Below are positions 12,794 to 23,838 of a stretch of 64,000 bases of DNA, piece by piece (the stretch's first letter is position 1; the number at the start of each line of letters is the position of its first letter). The position numbers and the translations under genes were made by a program. The stretch is taken from the NCBI RefSeq assembly GCF_029784165.1, contig NC_073694.1, positions 36,714,006 to 36,778,005 on the forward strand. Direction: 5' to 3'. The stretch is from Wyeomyia smithii. Its lineage: Eukaryota > Arthropoda > Insecta > Diptera > Culicidae. The notes below the pieces were generated by a model, which was not told the origin of the DNA, made no database searches, and saw only the letters and a program-made list of their open reading frames with translations.

Positions 12794-13784
12794 GGGGAAC
12801 TGCTACATTATTAATCTCAGCCCATATATTCATCTCTTACAACATGAAAACACAATTGAAAACAGGTAAAAACGCATATTTTCTTCTTAAACCAATCTGA
12901 TAATCCATGGAATGGAATCTTCTTAGTTCACTTTAGATGTCTCATAAAGTATAATCCTCAAAAACTCACTAAAAAGCACTAAATTTGATATTATAGTTGG
13001 GCATCTGCACTCGAAAACTCATTTAATTTAATCACCTACGTCAGAAAACAAATTCCGCCTATTGTTCTATACGGCTACAATGGGACTCGTTCAGTAGCCA
13101 ACCGAAATTTTTTTTTTATCACTAGCGGACCACTTTTTATTTTAATCACCAAACAAAATCACTCACTACACTAAGAATACTTCAATCTTTGAAATGTTCA
13201 CCTCAAATTTCCTAAAACAAGCTTGAATTATCAGAAATATATGAAATGAATTCCAACAATTCCTAAATTTTAACTGTATGTATTTTCATCTGTTTTCACT
13301 GCGTTGAAGAAAATCAAAAGTTGCCAAATCAGTTTCTGTTAATTAGAAAGAATCATACTGAAAATGTTGAATTATTCCGACAAATTTGACATAAATCTAC
13401 AGTTTTTTAGTGGTTACCTAGGTTACCAATTTTGCACGTAAACAACTGCAGCGGATATCTAGGTAACCTACTACGACGGGCTGCGGCTACGTTCATTCAT
13501 GATAATGTGATTCTCTCATTTTTATCGTCGCGTCGTGAGATGAATAATTGAGCAGTGATTTAAGTTTTGAGATGGATATGGAAGCGTTGTGAAAAATGGT
13601 TTTGTTTTACAAAATTTAGGATAAGTCTAGCTAATTTTACTAAATATACAATGCTAAACGATTCCATAAGAGTACGTAAGCATATTTAGTTTATTTGTTC
13701 AATAATTCCGTCAATACTTGGTTTTTAATCCGTGCGATCTTCGTGAATATCGGCTTAATGAGATGAATAATGGAGTAGTTCCCC
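12794..13784. mobile_element. 991-bp TA-flanked inverted-repeat element (non-autonomous)
   Basis: The left end starts GGGGAACTGCTACATTATTA and the right end is the reverse complement of GGGGAACTACTCCATTATTC. The ~26-bp terminal inverted repeats are about 88% identical. A TA dinucleotide directly flanks each end (12792-12793 and 13785-13786), consistent with a TA target-site duplication as in Tc1/mariner-like MITEs. No transposase remains. The right half recurs in reverse orientation at 23264-23700. Confidence 0.8.
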
Positions 13785-14466
13785 TACCTATTGTACTATT
13801 GAAAAATGTCAAGCCTTGTCGAAACGCAAATGTCGAGCTCTGATTGATCGTTCGATGCTTCTTTCCCTAACAAGGTCGACGAAATATACCTAGTTGACTA
13901 GAAATGCGCGCTTTGTGTTTTAGGTATCATTCATTCCATGACTGTACCGATATCACACGGATCTTGGTTGCTGATCGTGACGAAGAAAGAAAAGCCGGAT
14001 TGCAATTTTGGCTGACCGCGCTGGGCGCGTTGATATTTAAGCATCTGTCTATCTGGCGGCTATGATGGAGTTTTCGGTAGCTGCAGAATTATTGGAAATG
14101 GCAGGCTGCTCTACTAGAGAAAACGGGAGAACTAGAATCATCGACGAGTGGTCAAACGAAACGATGATAATTGAACAAACTTGCCATTGTTGTTACTGTT
14201 GTGAAATATAATAGCACCTTTTGGTGTTCTACAATAATGTGATTGAAGTAGGTAAGATTTTTCATCATGTGCAACAAACGTAAGACTGCAAATTTCAGCA
14301 TTTTCAAGGCAAGAAAAATTCAACATTGCCTCAAAAACGTGTTGGCGGCTCTGAGAAGGGCCGATTGTAATTTATACTTGTTCTCGTGTTGGATGGCAGC
14401 AGATAACAGAAATGCAGCACTTACACTATTGCGTTTTAAAATATCACAGCAGAGTTTAAACCTTCA
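13785..14466. other. Non-coding interval left of the RTE insertion
   Basis: 13790-13895 is the reverse complement of the dispersed repeat at 1790-1900. A frame open from 14267 runs through the RTE insertion point: without the RTE it would continue as HTHVYHRQYQTRN and FDTGTGTLSAL to a stop near 21835. That suggests the RTE landed inside another decayed coding element, perhaps the Harbinger-like relic at 21859. I do not recognise this left part itself. Confidence 0.4.
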
Positions 14467-14776
14467 TACTCATGTCTACCGGTTGGTGAACGGCTGGGCA
14501 ATGCGTACCAGCAGTACACCCGTACTAGTTGGCATAAAATAGACCTCAGTGTGGTCCATAGCATAATGCCCAGCAACTCCTATCCCTACCTTTACGTGGT
14601 ACCGACTGGGATACGAGCAACCAAGGGAAGATCGGTTAACCGGTGGGAACTTGATCGTATGCTGACAGGAAAGGGGGAGTTGTTCTCCTTGGAGAGCAGC
14701 TTGCCAGAGCGTCTGTTGCCCAGGTCAGGGGCGGCTCAAACAGCGACTGATCCGGAGCGGACGGCTGAACTATGAA

Positions 14777-15573
14777 ATGCGGTGTCTCGTCAGTTACACC
14801 CAAGACGGCAGCCCCGTCGCGAGACTCGGCATCGCAGCCCTAGTAAGGCAGCATGCTGAAAATAAAAATACTACGAACAATCCAGAGAATGATACGAATC
14901 GGAACAACCAGTATAGACCTAGGCAAACGAAAAAGGACAACGATTGGAAACTTGGTACTTGGAATGTTGGGACTCTGCTCGAACCGGCACGCGTGGGCAT
15001 CTTGGCCAGAGAGCTACTGAAGGCAAAAGTGGAGGTAGCGCCATACAAGAGGTGCGTTGGCCTGAAACCGGGGAACGTGAATTCCGGGCGGTCGATCCGA
15101 CCGCGGGAACTTCTTTTAAGTATCACATATACTACAGTGGCGACGATAGAGCGGAACGGGGCGTCGGTTTCGTACTACTTGGAAACCAAATGAAGCGTGT
15201 TATTAGGTGGAGGCCTATTAATGACCGTCTATGCGTATTAAGGATCAAGGGCAGATTCTTCAATTACAGCCTTATCAATGTGTACGCGCCAAAAAAACGA
15301 TAAAACCGATGACGTAAAGGAGGAGTTCTGTGAGCTCCTCGAGAAAACGTATGGAGAGTGCCCACAACACGATATAAAGATCGTCATCGGAGATACGAAC
15401 GCACAAGTCGGACGAGAGGAGTTCTTTCGTCCCGTGATTGGTAGGGAAAGCCTTCACTCTACCACCAACGACAACGGCTTGAGGCTAGTGAACTTCGCCG
15501 CGGCCAGGGGACTGGCCATCTGTAGCACCCATTTTGCACGTCTGAATATTCGGAAGCACACCTGGAGACAACC
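14777..15573 (+). pseudogene. RTE apurinic-like endonuclease domain, first part
   Basis: This part encodes most of the endonuclease that nicks target DNA for target-primed reverse transcription. An ATG at 14777 opens a frame leading to DWKLGTWNVGTLLEPARVG (the catalytic Asn block). A frameshift near 15030 moves to AIQEVRWPETG (catalytic Glu block), YHIYYSGDDRAERGVGFVLL and FNYSLINVYAP. A second frameshift near 15290 leads to HDIKIVIGDTNAQVG (the GD.NA motif, with Thr where Phe is usual) and GLRLVNFAAARGLAICSTHF. It stops at the Transib-like insertion and resumes at 16912. A small upstream open frame (from about 14551) lies in what is probably leader sequence. Confidence 0.88.
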
Positions 15574-15578
15574 CAATG

Positions 15579-16911
15579 CACAGTGGGGCGACTGCATACA
15601 AATGCTGGCCAAGCAAAAAAATGACTTAAAATCATATAAAATACATGGTTTTTATATAATTTTGGGACGCTGAGTCCGAATTTGATATTATTTTTGCATG
15701 AAAATGCGTATTTTTGATGCCAGGGGAATTTTCATGTTTTTTATATATATTATATGAGGAAAACTTTACGTTGGTTTCAATATTTTTGAAGACGAAATGC
15801 ATGATGCTTGAAAGACTTTCATATGTCATAAAAAACATAAAAATATTATTCAGTTATTGAGAAAATAAAAAAAAATCAATTAAAAAATATGCTTTGTGAT
15901 GAAAATTACTTATGACTTTTTTTTTTCAAAGTGACTATATTACAATGCGTCTATTTATCGCATTCTTCTTTTCATTCACTTCTACCTTCATCTTCATTTT
16001 TGTGTTCATTTTTAATACAGTTATAATATCTTTAAAGAGAGTTTTCAAATTGCAGTTACTAACGTCAAAATAATAATTCCCTAGTTCCTCTGCAGAAATT
16101 AGCAGGCGATTTATTATGTCATGGTTTGTGTTTACACGATTGTTTTTACATTCGACTGGTATGATACAAAATTAAAACATGATTTTGGTACTCAGTGCTG
16201 GTGATCCAAAACATAAACAATGATTAGTTTTTGATACTGCGTTCAGTATCGGAATATTGATGAGTTAAACTTGTAAATATGAAAACAGTGTGATTAATCA
16301 TACTGAGACATGTTTGAAAACATTGTTATCATCAGACGAATACAAGTTATTTGTTATTCTGTTGACTGTTTGCAGTGTACAACTTAAATTTACATTTTTA
16401 AAATCCGTCATGTGCCGAACACTCGTTGTTTCTCTTCGAACTTCTCTTCGGACTAGATGCAATTGCAAGCACTTTTTCCAAGCTATCTTTTAAAACTAGC
16501 GCCAATAGTGCCAAACCCTACCGTATAAACTTTAAACGCTGTTTCATGCAAAAAATACGTAATTTTTTGATTCCGCCTAATTTTTTTTGAGTATTACAAT
16601 GAGATTATACATTATCCAATAATGAGAATTTATTCTCCACTATTTTACAGACAACTTTCCCTTAGACGTCATCAAGATTCAAGTTACCCTTGATTCTCCA
16701 GCAAATTTCGCAACATTGCATTTTTTTTCAAGAAAAACGCTAAAAAACACTGACTCAGTACACTTTAAAAAATCATAGAAAATTCAAATTTTATCATAAT
16801 GCCCTAAAAATTTGAATTCTGAGACTTCAACAGTATACAACTATAGGAATATAATTGAAACGAAATTCGCATTTTCAATTTTGGGTCGATGGCTAGCGAT
16901 TCCTCACTGTG
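15579..16911. mobile_element. 1333-bp Transib-like non-autonomous DNA transposon
   Basis: The insert begins CACAGTGGGGCG and ends CCTCACTGTG, so both ends read CACAGTG inward. It is flanked by the 5-bp duplication CAATG (15574-15578 and 16912-16916), and removing it restores the RTE endonuclease reading (HTWRQPN then GEACSQIDHMLIDGRHF). CACWRTG termini plus 5-bp duplications are diagnostic of the Transib superfamily, relatives of RAG1, whose recombination-signal heptamer is CACAGTG. An A-rich block lies about 28 bp inside the left end. Similarity between the two ends beyond the heptamer is weak. No transposase is encoded. Alternative: another superfamily with CAC ends. Confidence 0.75.
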
Positions 16912-17033
16912 CAATGGAGAGGCCTGCTCCCAGATCGACCACATGCTGATCGACGGCCGGCACTTCTCGGACGTCATAGATGTGCGGTCCTTTCGAGGGC
17001 CAAACATCGACTCGGATCACTATCTCGTGGTAG
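16912..17033 (+). pseudogene. RTE endonuclease domain, last part
   Basis: This short segment lies between the two nested insertions. It reads GEACSQIDHMLIDGRHFSDV, then IDVRSFRGPNIDSDHYLVVA. It contains the QIDH motif and the terminal SDHYLVV motif with the catalytic Asp-His of the endonuclease. It is broken at 17033 by the 2709-bp element inside the YLVV codons and resumes at 19743. Confidence 0.9.
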
Positions 17034-18649
17034 CACAGAACGGAAGATCATCTGTGATACGAAAACTGCTAAGTGCTCAGTGAATTTTGCAGCGCTCCCT
17101 AGGGGTGGAAAGAACGCTTTTTACACGGAAAATAAACAGAATTTATACTACTTTTATCAAAATCAATCAAACACACTGGTATAAATCTGTCGGCGAAAAC
17201 ATTACAGGTTAACCCTGCTAAGCATCTGTAAGAAGGAAAACACATTATTTCTAGGGGCTTGACAACTTTATTTCATGAAAAATATTTCGGTAATATTACA
17301 CGATATTGGTCGATATATATATTAATATCTATCAATTTTTTTTATCACATTAACTTCCCAACCATAGCGTATAGGACACGGTGAAACGGTTTGATCAACA
17401 AGTAGGCACGAGTTGTGAATTGCTTCTAAAATAAATGAATATCAGTAGCAAGGTATGTGGCTTTACCGGATTTATAATTTGAATGCATCGAAATAGTATA
17501 TTATAAGATGCGATGAATTTTGGTCATCGGTTGTTTTAATAAACATCTTTAGTCTTTGGCATTTTTTTTTGCAATATAGCCGATTGTACTTTTGACATAC
17601 CGTTTTACTATGTTTCTATACACCAACATCACAACGACGATAATATGAATTCAAAGAGTTTTGATGTAACTAGAGGAGTGTCTGAAAATGCAACGATAAA
17701 CACTTAGTAACAATGAATACAATCGAATTTTGCTCGTTGCACTAAATTCGTAGCCCAACTAGTAAAGGACTTTCACTCGTTGGGTTGAGCTATCTAGGCT
17801 GCAAGATGACACCGGTTGTTTCTTTTTGTTAGGATTACTAATCACCTATTGGGTTACGCAGTGTCTTGCCCCTAGCATCCTTCAAAACAGCTGACTCAGA
17901 TACCGGCATAGATAATTGTAGAACTGTTCCTTTGTTGTTTTTCAGTAATCTACTCCTGTGAAAATAATCAGATTATTAACACGAGTTACATAAAGTGAGA
18001 GTCGCATCTTTTGTTTCAAGTCTCTAATTACCATCTCGTTTAGAGTCCTCGTAATGAATATTCATATATTACGTAACGTGAAATTTGGCAATTTTCAAAA
18101 CCCCCATCAACTAAGTAACGCAAATTTGCATGGTGGCAGTGTAACACTTCGCTGGATACCTTTCCTCCACCTCTCCCCTGAGCGCGTTATGTATTATAGG
18201 AATGTTTCCATATATGAACGAACGCTAGGGGTAAGGCACTATTGATATACAATGGTGATTCGCTCACCGGTTGCTCCTTAGTCGGGGGTTTGTTAGTTGG
18301 GCTCTAATCCATCTAAAAAGCGCTCTTATGTCAAAATTGAACGTCATTCAAATGATGCAAGAAACCCGAAAAGTGAATAAATAATAAAATAAATTTTGAC
18401 TTCTCGTACTTGAGTTTATTTGTCATTGATTGTTGATGGTTACCTTTGATTACTCGAAAAAAATGACATTGATTACTTCGGAGTAATCTCAGGTTACGAC
18501 GCATTTCGAAACCCCTTGAAACGAACCTCTTGAGATCCTTTTTTAGTGTTCTGTAAGGTTGTCACTTTCGGTTGTCAGCAGGGATACCAGATTTGTCAGC
18601 AAAACGCTGATTTGTTTTGATTCGCAGGTATGTGCTTTTTTTTCAATCT

Positions 18650-18777
18650 CCATCCCGCATAATCAATAACCATAAACGGATGATAATCCATATGGTTTTA
18701 CGATACCCCATACAGTCGAAACTATATCCCGAACTAGTTGTTAGGCACGTTTTATGGTTATTGATTATGCGGGATGG
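18650..18777. mobile_element. 128-bp hairpin MITE within the 2709-bp element
   Basis: CCATCCCGCATAATCAATAA at the left is repeated exactly in reverse complement at the right end, ending GCGGGATGG. The perfect terminal inverted repeats run 26-27 bp around a ~75-bp loop. No coding capacity. A target-site duplication is not obvious. Confidence 0.8.
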
Positions 18778-19055
18778 TTAACTACATTTTTTTCCCTATG
18801 ACTTTCTCAAAATGTGTGCAGATTTTTACAGACTTCTGCCTGCTCGAGCGCATTTATTCGAATCACGATTAGATTTTTATCAGATTTCAAAAAAAAAGAC
18901 TGCACAATGAAACCGGTACCTTTTACAATCGCATTATTCGTTGCCCTAGAAACTAACGTGGATTTACTTAACCGTATTCTACTTATTTTTATTTAAATGG
19001 CATGTCGCATGTCGCATCAATGAGTAGAAAATCTATATTCTCCAGAATGGACTAG

Positions 19056-19151
19056 AGTCAATCGGCAAAACATTTTATATAATCTAATAAGAGGATGAAA
19101 CTAGTCATCGGCAAACATTTCATATAATCTAATAAGAGGATGAAACTAGTT
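19056..19151. repeat. Two-copy tandem duplication of about 47 bp
   Basis: Two adjacent copies share ATAATCTAATAAGAGGATGA and AACTAGT, the second starting near 19104. They differ by a few substitutions and one indel. It lies within the 2709-bp element and is non-coding. Confidence 0.8.
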
Positions 19152-19742
19152 TATAAATTTCATTTCCGAATAAAGATGTGATTCATTTATTATAAATATT
19201 CGGAAAATTTGCGTTAAAAAATCCATCTGTGCCATGATTTTTAAAAACTCAAAGTACTGTCTTGAGTTGAAAAAAAAACTAACGAGCTGCATTTTATATT
19301 CTAACAATTTTCAAAAATAACCGTCTATAACACATGGTACAATTGTAAATGGAAGAATTGCAACATTAACGGTTTAAAACGCACGATTTTTCAATAACAT
19401 TAACTGTGGTTCGTGTTTCAAATCAACATTTGTCGATTACAATACCTTCGTTACACTATTCTAATATGACAAACTCCACAAATGTGAATAATTGCGATTT
19501 TTTCCAAAACGTTTTTGCATCGAACCTAATAGATTGTATTAAACGGGTTAAACTGTTGAAATAACCGTCAATTCAAAACATCGAATAAATTATGCCACAT
19601 TATACCACTGGCAAAGCGGCATAAACGTATACGACAAATATATATTGCCCGAGAGCACAGAAAATTCAATTGTCATTTTTCAGTCCTTTTTGTGTGCACT
19701 TTCTGTTCGATCATATACCTGAAGTTGACCTTCCGTTCTGTG

Positions 19743-21716
19743 GTGGTAGGCAAGATTCGCGCCCGGTTGTCCAATGTATTTAAATCGAGATCGGCGAGGA
19801 AGATACATCTGGACATCCAGAGGTTATCAGCGGAAGGAGTTTCTGCAGAGTATACTCGGAAAGTTGATAGACGGATCGGTGAATCAGCTGGAGTGGACCT
19901 GAACGAGCAGTGGGGGCACATCCATGATGCGGTCAGCGAAACAGCGCGAGAGGTGATAGGCATGACAACGGGAACCACGCGTAGTGGGTGGTTCGATGCT
20001 GAGTGCCTAGAGGTGACGGAGGAGAAGAATCGAGCCTACGCCAACACGTTAGTAGCAGCTAATCGTGTAACGTGTCAGATGCGGGAGATATACCGGGAGG
20101 CAAGAGCTGCCCAAAAGAGGCTTCATCGCCGTAAGAAACGGAGAATTGCTTCACCAGGCACGACACGAGGAGCTTCTATAGAACGATCAACGGAATCAGG
20201 AACCGGACCGTGCCAGTACCTGCCATGTGCAATGACAGGGAGGGGAACCTGATTACCGATAAATCGCAGGTGGCCAGGCGTTGGAAGCAACATTTCGAAC
20301 TTTTCAAAGTTGGGAGCGAGCGGCTGTGTAGTGCAATTCACGAGATTATCTTAAGGGTATGGTCTTAGGAACAACTACCTACGGACTGGTTGGAAGGACT
20401 CATATGCCCTATCTACAAGAAGGGACATAGACTCGAGTGTAGTAATTATCGAGGCATAACCCTCCTCAATTCCGCTTACAAAATTCTCTCCCGTATCCTG
20501 TTCCAGCGACTGAGGCCGTTGCAGGAAGCCTTTGTTGGAGAATACCAATGCGGTTTTCGAGTGGGGCGATCTTGTAGATGTTCACCAGATGTTCACCTTG
20601 AGACAGATCCTCGACAAGTTTCGAGAACACAACCTGCAGACACATCATCTGTTTATAGACTTTCGAGCGGCGTACGGTACAGTGAAACGAAACGAGCTAT
20701 GGCAAATAATGCTAGAACATGGTTTCCCAACTAAACTGATTAAACTGATACGTGCGACGCTCGACGGTTTCACATCATGCGTCAGGACAGCGGGCGAATT
20801 TTCGGACGCGTTTGTGACGTTAGATGGTCTGAAGCAAGGTGACGGGCTCTCGAACTTGCTGTTCAACATAGCTTTGGAAGGTGCGATACGAAGAACAGGT
20901 GTGCAGAGGAGCGGCACCATCATCACTATGTCTCACATGCTTCTGGGCTTTGCGGACGACATTGATATAATTGGTGTTAACCGTTGAGCAGTTGAGGAGG
21001 CCTTTAGAAGGGAAGCTGCGAGAATTGGACTCACCATAAACACTGCCAAAACGAAGTACATGGTGGCTGGCAGAGAGCGTGGTAGTTCTACGGGTGTTGG
21101 TGCTGCGGTGGAGATGGATGGGGATACTTTCGAAGTGGTCGACGAATTTATTTATCTTGGTACTCTCGTGACATGTGACAACGAGGTGAGCCGCGAGGTG
21201 AAAAGGCGGATTGCGGCGGCGAATAGGGCTTATTACGGATTGCGTAGCCAGCTTAGGTCCCGTAGCCTACAGATCCGTACGAAATTTGCGCTCTATAGGA
21301 CTCTGATCCTCCCGGTGGCGCTCTACGGACATGAATCGTGGACGTGGAAGGAGGCCGATCGACGAGCGCCTGGGGTCTTCGAGTGTAGAATCCTGCGATC
21401 AATACTCGGAGGCAAACTAGAGAACGGGGTGTGGCGCAGGCGCATGAATCACGAGCTGTACGAAGTATACAAACACACTGATATTGTCAAGCTGATGAAA
21501 CACGACAGGTTACAGTGGGCTGGCCACGTAGCACGGATGGCGGATGAGCGACAGGCAAAGATAATATTTAGCAGAGAACCGGATAGAGGCCGACGACCTC
21601 GCACGCGCTGTATGTGTGCTGTCTACGAGGATGCCAGAGCAGCGGGTGTAAGGGGAGACTGGAGAGTAGCAGCCCAAGACCGAGTTTTGTGGAGACGTAT
21701 TCTGGATTCGGCATAG
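19743..21716 (+). pseudogene. RTE linker, reverse transcriptase and C-terminal domain
   Basis: After the nested insert the frame resumes with VVVGKIRARLSNVFKSRSAR and a basic linker to about 20250. The RT begins near 20390 (LICPIYKKGHRLECSNYRGI, NSAYKILSRILFQRLRP, GEYQCGFR). A frameshift near 20570 leads to FTLRQILDKFREHNLQTHHL, FIDFRAAYGTVKRNELW, GLKQGDGLSNLLFNIALEG and the catalytic FADD at 20949-20960. A TGA stop at 20985-20987 interrupts it. The rest is open from 20988 to a TAG at 21714-21716, with FVYLGTLV-like and WKEADRRAPGVFECRILRSI segments typical of the RTE C-terminus. A linker segment near 20330-20360 looks deleted. Dead, but the best-preserved RTE copy in the window. Confidence 0.92.
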
Positions 21717-21858
21717 GATCTTAACGATCTGTCGCCATAAAAGTAAAGTAAAGTACTCATGTCTACCATCGGCAATATCAAACACGCAACAACCTGCTTC
21801 TATTCGACACGGGGACGGGAACATTGTCTGCTCTCTAGCCGCAACACGACACGATACA

Positions 21859-22062
21859 ATGTTATTTTGTTGCCTCTATGAGAGTTTTATCGCTCTTGCT
21901 CGACAGAATGTCCACAAGAAATCATTTTTCGTACATCCGTATTACGAAACGGAGACAAACTGTGGGAACTTTAAATTAAGGCGGGGCTATCCAGAAGACC
22001 AGAATAAAATGAGATTCAATATGTCAGAGCGGATATCGCACGCGATCAAGAAGCATTTATAA
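21859..22062 (+). pseudogene. Possible PIF/Harbinger transposase N-terminal fragment
   Basis: A 67-codon frame reads LARQNVHKKSFFVHPYYETE, then TNCGNFKL, EDQNKMRFNMSERIS. The order 'VHP...G.F..L...D..KM.FNMS' is like the N-terminal region of HARBI1-type proteins (WVHP...G.F..L...D..KF..YFRMS). No catalytic residue is present. It ends at a stop followed by an (AATAC)n-like run at 22062-22077. The call rests on a loose pattern and could be wrong. The RTE inserted just upstream, possibly into this same unit. Confidence 0.4.
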
Positions 22063-22077
22063 TACAATACAATACAA

Positions 22078-23263
22078 TTTCTTTCAATTTTCCATTTTTC
22101 TTCGAAAAACACATCGATTAGTGCACTTTTGACGTAGAATTACGTACTTAGGCAACGTATATCGGGGTACAAATTGTAAAACCGAAAACATCGAGAGCAT
22201 TACGAAAATTGCCCACTTTCAAATGTTTTGAACTCAGTCAGTTTCAACGGATTTCGTTCATTATTAAAGCAAAATAAAATATGAAAAAATATACCGTTTC
22301 ACACATTTAAATTGATAAACCCCAATCGAGTGTACTTCCAAACCTATTGCAAAAAGAATTATTGGCATAAGACAGGCTGTCGTAATTCTACGTTAACCTT
22401 GCGGTCATGTCTTATAAACAACCTCTTCCGCTAAAAAATTAAGAATTTAAGGAGAGAGGGGCAATCTTATATTATTGGGTATTTTAAGAGTGGCATATTG
22501 AATAAAATTAGTTAAAAAACAAAATGCCATGTGGAAAATTAAAATGCGTTTTTCGGAAAATCTCTGATTTGCTTCTACATTCAATCGTTATTTCGCTAAT
22601 AGCTCTGTTTTGATAAGGAACATTCTAGATGAAGTTCGTTTGTACCTAGATTTGTTTACTAAAACATGAATAGTTTTACTAAAAATCTATTAAACGGTCG
22701 ATTGAGCCAATCCCAACAGGCAATTTCCTCCAACATTGTTTTGGTAGAATCCGCTGGTGAGTAGATTTAAAGCAGCCGCTAATTGTAACGGAGCAGGCAT
22801 TGTACTTGTGCAATTTGGGGTAACATGTTGTATTCAAACATATTATTGAGTGCTTCCAGGCTTATCTCAAAATGTTGACGAAACCTTGAAAAAAAATTTG
22901 TTTTTGCATCAGAAAATAACTTCTTTTGTTTCATTTAATGTGTGACGAGTACTAATATCTTCAGGTTGACTTTTTTGTATATTTATAACACCATTTTCAA
23001 CATTAGAAGAATCTTTGGAAAACACATTTTTGCTTTCACAGATTAAAATTTTGTTTTAAAGACAAATCTGATTATGAACGTAAAAAAATACAAATCTCTA
23101 GACAAATCTGACTTTTATTTTCGGGTCAATGTTTGCTCGAAATCAACTGCAATGAAATGGGTGTGTTGAAAATAATACGTAATGCCGATCCTACCTCGAA
23201 ACGAGTATAAATTTTCCCGATTCGAGTTACTCGAAGCAAAATGCGCAATGTCACCAGTCTTAA
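22078..23263. other. Non-coding AT-rich interval
   Basis: No gene seen. 22140-22260 is a same-strand copy of the dispersed repeat at 12590-12710 (CCGAAAACATCGAGAGCATT then CCCACTTTCAAATG). The remainder is AT-rich with no recognisable motif. Confidence 0.5.
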
Positions 23264-23700
23264 TGTAGGGTATTTGTTTTAGTATTCATCTCATTAAGCC
23301 GACTTTTTCGGAGAATACACATATTAAACCCCAAATTTTCACGGAATTATTGAATAAAATAAACAAAATACGCTTACATGCTCTTAAAGAATCACCCAGC
23401 AATAGAAATATAGTAAACTTAGCTAATTTTATCCTGAATTTTGTAAGACAAACTTTTTTCCACAACGCTTCCATATCCATCTTAAAACTTGAATCACTGC
23501 TCAATTATTCTTCTCACGACGTTCCCATATTCATTTAGGTAACCACTGCCGTGCTGTCGGTTTATGTTGGAATAATTCAACATTTTCAGTATTATTTTTT
23601 CGTATTAACAGAAACTAATTTGGAAAACTTTGATTGTTTTCAACGCAGTAAAAACAGATGATAATACATACAGTTTGAAATTAAGATTTGTAGAAAATCA
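23264..23700 (-). mobile_element. Reverse-orientation partial copy of the 12794-13784 element
   Basis: Starting near TAGGGTATTTG and TATTCATCTCATTAAGCC, the sequence follows the reverse complement of the right part of the 12.8-kb element (shared TTGAATCACTGCTCAATTAT, AACGCTTCCATATCCATC, AATTCAACATTTTCAGT). The terminal inverted repeat is degraded and the other half is absent. Non-coding; the small frames on both strands are chance openings. Confidence 0.75.
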
Positions 23701-23838
23701 TCTCATCTCCGTGGATGGGCTGCGGTCATATCACTATATCTTTAAAACTTCATTATTGAAATAAGAACATATCTGGCAATAATGCCACAAAAAATCGATA
23801 TATTTTGTGGAGTCCTCATTTAAATTTTTGTTCAATAA

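Larger units (their letters stand above)
17034..19742. mobile_element. 2709-bp DNA transposon of uncertain superfamily, nested in the RTE
   Basis: The left end is CACAGAACGGAAGATCATCT and the right end is the reverse complement of CACAGAACGGAAGGTCAACT: 13 bp perfect, then imperfect. The 7-bp target duplication GTGGTAG (17027-17033 and 19743-19749) is exact, and excision in silico rejoins the conserved RTE YLVVGKIRARL reading. No transposase motif is recognisable, so it looks non-autonomous or decayed. It carries a smaller hairpin MITE (18650-18777) and a local tandem duplication (19056-19151). A 7-bp duplication does not match the common 2, 3, 4, 5, 8 or 9-bp classes, so I leave the superfamily open. 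Confidence 0.8.
14481..21753 (+). mobile_element. Full-length RTE-clade retrotransposon with two nested DNA-element insertions
   Basis: The element is bounded by a perfect 14-bp target-site duplication, TACTCATGTCTACC, at 14467-14480 and 21754-21767. Its 3' end is a short TAAAG-type tail (AAGTAAAGTAAAG, about 21741-21753), as is usual in RTE elements. Inside it sit two later insertions: 15579-16911 with a 5-bp duplication and 17034-19742 with a 7-bp duplication. Subtracting the inserts and their duplications leaves about 3.2 kb, the usual length of RTE elements. The coding region (endonuclease, linker, reverse transcriptase, C-terminal domain) is broken by frameshifts and stops, so this copy is inactive. 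Confidence 0.93.
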
